Below, one piece after another: positions 1-13,500 of a DNA stretch of 64,000 nucleotides (its first letter is position 1; the number at the start of each line of letters is the position of its first letter). Source of the stretch: Parus major (lineage: Eukaryota > Chordata > Aves > Passeriformes > Paridae); the NCBI RefSeq assembly GCF_001522545.3, contig NC_031797.1, positions 3,125,961 to 3,189,960 of the forward strand, in the 5' to 3' direction. Below the pieces are notes generated by a model that worked only from the letters and a program-made list of their open reading frames with translations, made no database searches and had not been told where the DNA came from. The position numbers were made by a program, and so were the translations under genes.

Positions 1-1309
1 GCTTTTGTTTCCATTATAAACAGTTTTAAGCCCAAAAGGAAATCAAGAGTTTAAATATCAACAATTACTTCCTTTGTATAATAAAATATTTTTTCATGGT
101 AAAATATTCTGACTAAACATAAAATTTGGTGCACTGACAAGATGGAAAACCTGGAAAAAAACAATAAAATCAGGTATTTGGGACTGAATTAAAGATGTGA
201 ATTTTGTAGCCAATTTGGGAAACAGTCTGTTCTCCTCTTCTCTTTTTTTGGATCGTTTCCAACCAGGCATTCAGCAAAACAAGGGACTTCCCACCAGTGT
301 CCCAGCCCAGCACAATGTGACTCTTCTCAGAACCCAAGCACCAGCAATAAAGGTCCTGCACCAAAAACATTTACTGCTCTCTGGTCTTAATGACCTTTAA
401 TTCAGGACTAATGAGCTCTGGATGAGCATCAAGCAAATCCACTGCAAGACCAAGGAACAAGACAGTGCCCGGTCTCATCCTCCTCCACAGCCACAATCCC
501 AATGTGTCTGCAGAGCAAAGAATTCCAGCCTTCACAGGAACAATAGTGTGGTGAAAGAGGCCAACTTCTTGCAAATTTTGTGGAAAAAAACCAAAGAATC
601 CAAGTCCACATCTGTATTTTAAGGTAAGTATTCCTTAGTAGATTTCCTACCTTAACTACTAGAAACAGAAGTTTTTCCAGACTGGAATTCCATTTTAAAT
701 AATACAAAGCTACTAAATCTCCCTCTGGAGTTTACAAGGTCTGAGCAGCTTAGGTCAGGCAGGAAAAGGGTGGGATAAGGCCAGGGAACATCCGAGTGGA
801 ACAGCAGTGCTGTACTGCAATCCACCAAAACCTGCTGGGTGGCTTTTGGGATTAATTAATTGTAGCAAATTGGCTGCTCCAAGTGCTGGTGTTGGCTAAG
901 CACCCAGAACACAGCCCAAACTCTGCTCATGCTAGAAGGAATGTCACTGTCAGGAGATCCCTGTGGATTGTAGGGGACAGTGAATGGATCAGAATAGGGG
1001 GTTCAAGCTCATCTGAGACCCCTGACACCGATCACCACAGGAACATGCCAGGCCAAGAGCCTTCCTTCACCTGGGGTTGATCAGAAGCCTCTTGGCCTGG
1101 CAAATTTTCCAACCCAGCCTCCCCCCAATGCCCAGGGCAGAGCTTGCTGTGGGTCTGCTGTTAGTACTGACAGGACTATCCCCAGGTAAACACATCAGGA
1201 AGACATTTAAGGTCACTGTGCAGGTGCCTGAAGGAGCCAGCACAGGACATGAGGGGAGGATGATGATGGGAGGAAGGAGGAGCACAGGTAGCAGTGAAGG
1301 TGTGATTAC
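1..1309 (-). other. TMEM259 intron 3 (partial)
   Basis: AT-richer than the rest of the window. No exon with membralin homology, no RNA gene and no clear repeat is visible. A minus-strand frame at 371-574 is open for 67 codons but matches no family I recognise. Confidence 0.6.
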
Positions 1310-4620
<3,311 letters not shown>

Positions 4621-4729
4621 CCGTTCGGCCTCGAAAAGGTAAAAAATTTCAACAAAGAGGAAGGTTTACAATCAAAAATGGTCTGGGAGAGTGAACGTGT
4701 GAATAAAGGCCTGGGATCCTGGAAACTGG

Positions 4730-4774
4730 TACTCGTACTGAGGTAAAAATTGTCAGCTAAGGGAGGTTTAAATA
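4730..4774 (+). promoter_or_regulatory. U6 core promoter: PSE region and TATA box
   Basis: TTTAAATA at 4767-4774 is at -31 to -24 from the RNA start, the position of the Pol III-specifying TATA box. A PSE-like stretch (ACTGAGGTAAAAATTG, 4737-4752) ends near -46. The TATA call is firm; the PSE call rests on position and loose similarity. Confidence 0.75.
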
Positions 4775-4797
4775 CTGCTGAGGGGGTAGACGGATTC

Positions 4798-4803
4798 GTG
4801 CTC

Positions 4804-4854
<51 letters not shown>

Positions 4855-4904
4855 GGCCCCTGCGCAAGGATGACACGCAAATTCGTGAAGCGTTCCATAT
4901 TTTT
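4798..4904 (+). ncRNA. RNU6: U6 spliceosomal snRNA
   Basis: The sequence runs from GTGCTCGCTTCGGCAGCAC to CGTTCCATATTTTT, 107 bases, and by eye agrees with vertebrate U6 along its full length. It includes the ACAGAGA box (4839-4845) and the AGC triad that forms the catalytic core with U2. Six T residues at 4900-4905 supply the Pol III terminator. Most U6-like sequences in vertebrate genomes are retro-copies without promoters. This one has the octamer, Staf site and TATA box at correct distances, and no A-rich tail, so it is probably an active gene. It lies between TMEM259 and the next protein gene, as human RNU6-2 does. Confidence 0.96.
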
Positions 4905-5122
4905 TCGTCTCCACGGTCCCAAAGCCCCTCCTCGGCAGGACCCTTTTGTCCCCCCGAGACGCGGCTCGGGGTGTTCCAGCCCCCCGCGAGGTCGGGGGAG
5001 CTCCAGGCGCGGCTCTGTGAGTTCGCCTGTGTCAGGCCCTGTCCCGCTGTGCCCCCGCCCTGTCCCTCACTGCGGTCGCGTTGTGGCGAGGGCAATCGAG
5101 TCCCCTGGCAGTACCGTAGGTT

Positions 5123-5128
5123 TTTATT
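5123..5128 (-). other. ABCA7 polyadenylation signal
   Basis: AATAAA on the minus strand, 325 bases past the ABCA7 stop codon at 5453-5455. It defines a short 3'UTR. Between here and the U6 gene (4905-5122) nothing else is visible. Confidence 0.75.
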
Positions 5129-5452
5129 GAATTGCTCTGTTACAGCAAGCTCGGCCCCGGTGGGGAGCAGCGGGGTCCCAAGGCCAGCCCCAGACCCCCA
5201 TCCAGCTCAGCTCCCTGCAGGGCATCAATCCCACCGCAGGGAACCGGGGCCAGCCCTGTCCTGGCACTCTGACCCTCCCCAGCACCCTCTGTCCCACGAG
5301 ATGGTGACACCATGCCAGTGGGCAGGTTGTGCTCAGGCTCCTTCTGTGCAGCTCTGGGGGTCTGCAGTACCCCAAAGCCCTGTGGCCCTGGCTTGCACGG
5401 CGGTGACAACCGGGGAGGGGTCTCTGGGGGTCCCTGGGACACCGTGGCCCAC

Positions 5453-7550
5453 TCAGACAGCGCTCTCCTGGTAGCTGTCGTCCTCCAGGAACGTGCTCAG
5501 CCTCCTCCCGGGGCTCGGGGCCACATCCTGCCCTGGGGCTGTGACCTCGCCATCGCTCTGCTCCTGGGCAAAGTGAACGAAAACCTGCAGGATGAGAGAT
5601 GATGAGAGACAGCGCCACAGGACAGGGCCACCACACCCTCACACCGCCTCCCCATCACCTGGTCCAGTGTGGTCTGGGACACAGAGTAATCCTCTATGTG
5701 GCAGGGGCCACGGTGGGCAGCCAGAAGGCTGAAGACGGTGGCCAGGGAGGTGACACGGGCAGGCAGGTGGTACTGCAGCAGTCCCCCGTGCTGCTCCCGC
5801 AGCACGATGCCGGGGAAATGCTGCTGCAGCAGGTTCTGCACCGCCGCTGGGCCAGGGCCCCCTGCCCGCACCACCACCGTGTACCCATCCCCAAACCTGC
5901 AGGGAGAGGGGACACTGCTGTGAGGACTGGCCATGGCCACCACCCTGAGACCCCCCCTTAGCCCCCAGACCCAGTACCTGTTCTTGAGGTGCTGGACACT
6001 CCCCAGGCAGCGGAACCGGCCGTTGACCATGATGGCCATCCTGGTGCAGAGTGCCTCACACTCCTCCATGCTGGGGGGGCACGTGTGAGCCCCCCCTAGG
6101 GCAGAGGGACATTCCCCTCTGGGGGGTTCCCACCGGAATAGGGGTGCTCCTCTACTGGGGGGTTAGGGGGGCAGAGAGGTGCTGCCCTTTGTGGGGGCTG
6201 CAGGCCCCGGGTGGGGACTCACCTGTGGGATGTGAGCACCACAGACCGGCCATCCCGGATAATGCCAAGGATGCGCTCCCACAGGAACCTCCGGGCTTGT
6301 GGATCCATCCCTGTTGTGGGCTCATCCTGCAATGGTCCCGGCCCAGGGTCAGCCTGGGCAGGACCCTGGTGCTGCCCTGGGGCCTCCCAGTGCCCCCCTC
6401 ACCAGGAAGACGACAGGGGGGCAGCCGAGGAGGGCGATGGCCGTGGAGAGCTTGCGCTTGTTGCCCCCGCTGTACTTGCCCGCCGGCCGGTCTGCGTGCG
6501 GGCCCAGCCCCAGAGCAGTGATGCCCCACTGAGCCACCTGCGAGAGACAGAGGGGGTGAGGGGTAGGGGCTCCCCATGGGCTGGGGAGGACAGGGTACAG
6601 ACCCTACCCGGGGGGTCTCCTCCTCTGGGACCCCACGCAGCCGGCTGTAGAACTCCAGGTGTTCCCTCCCTGTCAGCAGGTCCGTGATGGCATCAAACTG
6701 GGGACAGTAACCCATGTGCTGGTGGACAGACTGGAGGTCGGTGAGCACGCTGCAGGATTGGGACAGGGAGAGGTGAGCATGGGACAGGGAGAGGTGAACA
6801 TGGGACAGGGAGAGGTGAACATGGGACAGGGAGAGGTGAACATGGGACAGGGAGAGTGAGCATGGGACAGGGAGAGGTGAGCCTGCCGTGGGATGGGGAC
6901 ATGTGGGATGGGGACATGTGACAGGGATACTGTGACAATAGGAACAAGCAGCTGCAGGGATGAGGCTGCATGACAAAGGACCAGGAAGAGCACAGGGTGG
7001 GGACAGAGATGATGGCATAGGTGATGTGGGGACGTGGAGAGGGATCTGAGCTGTGGAGTCCCTGCCTTCACCCACCTGTGCCCCTTCAACCAGGCCTCTC
7101 CCAGCGTCACCTCTGTGTCCCCCGTCAGCATCTTGAAGGTGGATGTTTTCCCAGCACCGTTCACCCCCAGGAGACCAAAGCACTGTGGGGGCAGAGCAGG
7201 GTCACTGGCAGCCCTGGCTGTGCCCACAGAGCTGTCTGTCTGTCCATCTGTCCCTCACCTCCCCGGGGGGGATGGCCACGCAGAGCCGGTCCACGGCCGG
7301 AATCTTCCTGCGCCGGTACACCTGCATGGAGGAGAGCTGGCACTGGGGGCTTCCCCCTCTCACTGCCAGTGGGGCCAGGGCTTCTGGGTGGGCTGGAGCT
7401 CACAGCAGGGTCCAGCCCCACGTGCCCACCTTGGTCAGGTCCTTCAGCAGCAGGAGGTGGCCATGTGGGGGGATGCTGCCCACCCTCGCCCGCTCCCTGG
7501 CCACATCCTGGTCCTCATCCCTCAGCGAGGGCAGCTCCAGAGCCCGTGGC
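5453..7550 (-). other. ABCA7: ABCA7 exons 42-50: second nucleotide-binding domain and tail
   Basis: Exons 7550-7430, 7321-7259, 7182-7076, 6749-6608, 6537-6403, 6326-6223, 6070-5978, 5896-5659, 5584-5453. Walker A is [14 protein letters not shown], the signature is [12 protein letters not shown], Walker B is [13 protein letters not shown] (split by an intron after FL), and the switch region is [13 protein letters not shown]. The C-terminal [11 protein letters not shown] motif and the SAV ending are present, so this half looks fully functional. Confidence 0.9.
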
Positions 7551-10500
7551 CTGTGGAAACAGTGGCAAGGGCACATCCAGGGCTGTCCACCCCCCTCGGG
7601 CACCCCCAGGGTGCTGTGCCCAGTTCTGGGCTCCTCAGGTTAGGAAGGACATTGAGACACTTGAGCATATCCAGAGGAGGGCAACGAGGCTGGTGAGGGG
7701 CTTGGAACACAAGCCCTGTGAGGAACGGCTGAGGGAGCTGGGGATGTTTAGCCTGGAGAAAAGGAGACTCAGAGGTGACCTTATCACTCTTTACAACTCC
7801 CTGGAAAGTGGTTGTAGTCAGGTGGGGGTTGGTCTCTTTTTCCAGGCAACAACTGACAGAAGGAGAGGATGCAGTATTAAACTGCACCAAGGGAAATTTA
7901 GGATATTAGGAAAAGGGTTTTTATGGAAAGAGTGATAAGGTACTGGAATCTTCTGCAGGGGGAGGTGGTGGAGTCACCATCCCTGGATGGATTTAAAAGA
8001 AAGACTGAGTGTGGCACTCAGTGCTGTGATTTAGTCTAGGTGTTAAGGCATGGGTCAGACTTGATGATCTTAAAGGTCTCTTCCAACCTGGTGATTCTGT
8101 GATTCTATAATTCTGTGATTTAGTGATTCTGTTATTCTGTAATTCTGTGATTTTGTGGTTCTGTGATTTTGTGGTTCTGTGATTCTGTAATTCTGTGATT
8201 TAGTGATCCTGTGATTTAGTGATTCTGTGATTCTGTAATTTTGTGATTTAGTGATTCTGTGATTTTGTGATTCTGTAATCCTGTTATTTTGTGATTCTGT
8301 GATTCTGTGATTCTGTGATTTAGTGATTCTGTGATCCTGTTATTTTGTGATTCTGTGGTTCTGTGATTTAGTGATTTAGTGATTCTGTACCCCCCGGCCA
8401 GAGCTCACCCCAGGCGCAGGAAGAAGCGGTGGTACTGCAGCAGGAGGGTGAAGAGGAAGAAGACGATGCCCTCGACAGCCATGGCAAACATGTTCTTCCC
8501 AGCCAGGTCCCAGGAGAGGGGGGACACAAAGCGCTTGTCCCCTGCAAGCAGCAAGAGGGGCTGTAGGAATAGGGGACTCCTGTGCTGGGCTTTGAGGAGA
8601 AGAACAGCCCTGACACCCCTGGACTCACCAAACCTCTCAAAGGCATCAGCCATCGCCTGGTTCTTCACCATGTCAATGAGGCCTCGGCCCAAGCAGAAGT
8701 GGGGGAAGATGAGGAAAACCTTCTTCAGGACACGGTTGATGTCATTGAGGTTCTGGTGGAGCAGCAAGGAGAGGGGTGGGGAAGCTGGCACTGGCCCTGC
8801 AGGGAAGGGATGGGGGGTCCAGGGCATCCCAAGGCTCACTTGGTCCACAAAGAGCTCCAGCACAAAGGTGGCCACGCTGCCGTTGATGCCGATGAAGAGG
8901 TTGATGCAGGTCAGGGCCACGTAGGCGGTGCTGGGGATGCTGAAGAGGAAGGAGGCTGGATACATCAGGGGGGTGATGGACCATCTGCAGGGGGGAGAGG
9001 CAGGAGCTGGCCAAGGTGCACCTCCTGACCTGGGGGGCTTGAGACAGCACCCACCCTCCCAAGCACCAGAACCCCCTCAGCCCCCAGCCCCACAACCCCC
9101 CTTGCCCCTGCTGGGCTCTGCAGCCCCATCACCCGTAGAGCAGCAGCAGCAGCACCAGGGAGGGCAGGTTGGCTGAGGACACGTAGGATTCCTGCTGGAA
9201 GCAGAGGAAGATGAGGATGACCAGCAGGGCGGGGACCAGGTAGTTGCACTGTGGCGATGGAAAAGCCAGGAAAGGGGTCAGGGGTGGGACCAGACCCCTT
9301 GGAACTGGTCCCTGTCCCCATCCCCATCCCCACCATGTCCCAGGCGAAGTTGCCCAGCCAGTAGGTGATGGGCTTCATCCCGCTGACGAACTGAAGGTGC
9401 TTGGCCTTGCTGACCCGCTCCTCAATGAGGAAGACGACGAAGCTGGCTGGGACGAAGGACATGGCGAAGATCACGCAGATGGAGACCAGCACGTCCACAG
9501 AGGTGGCCATCCTGCCAAGGAGGGGAGAGCTCAGCGGGGGCCAGAGGGGGCTGCGGGACCCCCATCCCCAGCACTCACAGGGCGGCCTCGGAGAGCTGCT
9601 CCTTGGTGAGGTTGAGGGGGTGGTTGGTGGCCGTGATGCCGAAGCGCGCGGGGTCGGTGCCGGGGGGCAGCCGGGCTCGCAGCAGCCCATTGCTGGCCAC
9701 GTTGAGGAAGGAGACCATGGCGTGCCAGCCCTTGTTGTTGAACCAGACCTGCAGCAGGGGAGGGCCGGGCAGCTCAGAGCCCCCCACCCAGCCTGGCACT
9801 GCCCCTGGCAGCGCCCGGTCTCACCAGGAGCACCCGCACTCCCCACGGGGCTCCTGCTCCCCTCCTTCCCCTCCACTCTCAATCCTTGGGCTGCTCCACC
9901 CCTCGAGGAGACACCACTGTCACATCCCTGCTGCCCCCCAGCTCTCACTCCTGAGGGACCCCCAGCCCTGGGCACACCTTGATATTCCTGCGGGCATCCA
10001 AACCCTCGATGAAGCGGCTGAGGTTGGCCAGGAGCCGATCCGAGGGGCTGCCCTGGGTGCAGGAGCACAGCGTGAGGAGGGGTCTCCCAGCACTGGGGCA
10101 CCAGAGCTGAGCCAGGGGCTGAGTCCAGCTGTACCAGGGTGATGTTGAGCAGCACTCGGAGCTCCAGCACCGCCTGATCCACCTCTGCTGCCGACGGCAG
10201 GGCCTGGGAGCTGCCGGCGCCCAGGGAGAAGCCGCCGTACCTGCAGGAGAAACGGGGCTCCCAAACTTGGCAGAGAGACTCCCACTGCCAGCGTGCCAGC
10301 AGCTGGGCTTGAGGATCCACGTGGGTCCCTTCCACTCCAGGAGATTCTACAATTCCACAATTCTATGGAACCTGCCACCCATTCCCCACTGCCAGCCTTG
10401 TGCAAACTCAGCTCTCCACTCAGCCCAGATGGCAGAGTAATGGACACACAGCAGAGGGCTGAAGGCACCTGGATGATGGCTCTGCCCAGGGACCACTCAG

Positions 10501-13500
10501 GCTCTCCCCAAACCCACCAGGGTCTCCCTTCATCCCTGGCTGTGCCAGGCTCCAGTCCCTGCCCTGCTCACCTCTGCTCATTCACCCACTTCTTGTTCCT
10601 CAGCCTGAAAGAAATGAGGTGAGGGGAGACAGAGGGGAGAGAAATCCCCCAAGGAGACATTAGGGCAGCTCCTGTCCACCCAGCAGTGTCCCCTTCCCCT
10701 CGGTGTCCCCACTGTGCCCCTGCAGTGTCCCCTGTGTTCCCAGCACTCACTCCTGACGGATGATCTGGGGATAGGTCTTCACCAGATAGTCGGAGATGTT
10801 CCTGCCCGTCAGATTCTGAAGGATGTCCCCTGTGCCCCTCTGCACCTGTGGGATGGACAGACGGGCTGGATGGCCACCCAGCTCTGTGGCATCCCCAGAG
10901 CATCACCTGCCCCCACAGCCAGCAGTGACAAAGCCCTGAGGCTGCCCCTGCTAGGCTGGGAGTTACCTGGGGGGGTGGGAGCCCCCCGGCCCCCTCAGGA
11001 CACTCAGGCAGCATCCTGTGTGCCCCCGGCCCACTGCACTGGCACGGGGGGGACGGCCAGGCCCGTGTCCAGTTCCCACGCCGCAGCACTTCCAGCAGGG
11101 ATGGGGGGGCTGCAGGGACCGAGAATCCGTCGGGGTGGGAAGCTGGTGGGCACAGCCCCGTCCTGGGCACCCGGGGAAAGAGAGAATCCTGTTACCAGCC
11201 TAGTGTGAGCCAGGGGCACCGGCACCCAGCACGGGGATGTTGGGGTCTCACAGCATCACACCAGGCAGCAGAGCTGCTCCGTGGGCAGGCGGGCACTGAG
11301 GTGGGGACCAAGCCCCGGCTGTCCCCTCCAGCCCCCGCAGCCCCCGGCCCGACACTCACGCCTTCCCCTCCTCCTTCATGCACTTGGTGCCGAAGCCGGG
11401 CTCAGCCAGGAGCGCGTCCAGCAGCCGGGCTGTGTCGGGATCTCCCGGGGCATCGTTGCTGCCGGGAGACACAGGATTGAGCTGGTGGCAGTGGCGGACG
11501 AGGGACAGGGCGGGCAGAGGGCTGGGGACACACCTGAAGAAGGTGAACTGCTGCCCGTACATCCAGGGCTGGAGCTGTAGGGGCGGGTACTTCCCGAAGG
11601 GCGGCACGATGAGGCTGAAGAGCAGCGCGATGCAGACGAAGACGGCGGGGAGGACGATCTGAGGAGGCCGGGGGTGGGGGGATCAGGGCTGGCTCTGCCG
11701 CACCTCGCCCCGTCCCCTGCCCCGTCCCCTCCCCGCGGCCCCACCTGCGCGAAGAAGCCGCGGGTGCTGCGCCGAGCGTGGAGCATCCTCTTGGTGAAGA
11801 GAGCGCGGAGCTGGCGGCAGGTGAGCGCCCAGCCCCTCACCCTGCCGCTCGCCTGCCCCGCCGCCCCCCGCAGCAGATCCGTCTCCCGGGGCTCCTCCGC
11901 TGCCGGGGCAGAGACGGGTCTGGCAAAGGACTCGTGCCAGGCGGGGTGCGGGGGGACAGGGTGCTGGCAGGAGCATCCCCCCCAACCCCAGCAGGGACGG
12001 GATGCTGCAGGCAGGAACCCCCAGCCCCCACAACAGCCCCCAGCTCCTACCTCGCCGGGCTCCTTTGGCTCAATGTAAAGGAGAGGAGAGAGGGGTTACA
12101 GCCGCGTGGGGGTCAGCACCCACCCGGGGCAGAGCCCCAGACCATCACAGCCCCCCCAGACTCTCATGGCTGTCCCCACGCCAGTTCTCCCTCCAGGATA
12201 AGGGGCTGGGTATGTCCCCTGGGATTTCACATCCTACCCCAACTCCTGCACAGATCTGGACTCCCCCAAACCCACCCTCATCCCAGATCTTTGCTCTGGG
12301 GACACCCCAAAACTGGGAGGTAGCTATGTTGCATGAGGGTCCCTGAGTATTCCCCTGCTGAAGGGACACGTGCCTGAAGGGACACCTGCTCTGATGGACA
12401 GCTGCCCAGATGGACATGTGCCATCTCCCCAGGCCAGGGCTGGAGGTGGGGAGCACTCAGCAGCAGCTCAGGGGTCCCACCTCCCCCATCCTTACCCATC
12501 TCTCCATCGGCCACATCCCCATCCCCCGTCTCGCCAGGGACCGCTTCTTTCATGGTGCCTGACAAAATGAGGACAAGATGCCAGGGCAGGACCAAGGGCA
12601 CAGGCTGTGACACCTCTCTGCATCCACAGGTGCTCCCAGCGGGGCCCCCAGCCTTGGCAGGGACACACGGGGTGCTGGGGACACCCCACCTCTCTGCTCT
12701 GGGCTGCTGAGCACCTCCCCAGCCCCCCCATACCACAGAGCTCAGCTCCGGCCAGGACTGAGGGGTTTTACCTGTGGTGTCAGTGTCCAGTGCTGTGTCC
12801 TCGGCCACCTTCAAGAAGATCTGGGGGTGTGGGAGGGCTGGTGTTAAACACACACCAGCACCCACAGCCCAGTGAGGGAAACCCCCTGGCCATGGGCACC
12901 CTGAAAGCCCTTTGAGCACAGCCCCCTGGGTACCTCTTCCAGGCTGGTGTCAGAGATGCCGTAGCTGGAGACCCCCAGTTCCCCCAGGTGTGCGTCCAGC
13001 TCGCGGAACAGCTCCCCGAAGGCCCCGTCCCTGGCCCCGCTGTAGGGCAGGATGAAGAGCACCTCGTGCCCGATGTCCTCCACCAGCCGGGAGCCAGGGA
13101 CCAGCTTCTGGATCAGTGCTGACAGCTGGGCCACATCTGGAGGGATGGACAGGGCTGGAAACCTGGGGCAGGAGCCACTGGCTGGCACAGACAGCTCCAC
13201 CCTCCGGCATCCCAGCCTGAGGGGGCCCAGGGGAGATGGAGGGGATGGAGATCCCCTTCTGCACCTCCAGTGAAAGGAGGAGAAGCACCAGACACAGGGC
13301 TGTGCACCCCCAGCCTCCCTGGCTGACGGGGGGTGTGTAGGGAGCAGCTGGGGGTGACACTGTGAGGGGACAAAACGCTCACCCACGGTGCTGGCATCAC
13401 TGCCCCGCTCACTGCCCAGGCCCGTGTCACTGCTGTGCTCCGAGTCACTGCCGTCCTGCAGGAAAGAGTGGCTGGAGCACCCCACAGCAGGCCCTGGCCC

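Noticed and set aside
7021..7935. 304-codon plus-strand ORF
   Set aside because: It overlaps ABCA7 exons 42-44 on the other strand and then runs into CR1; a shadow frame.
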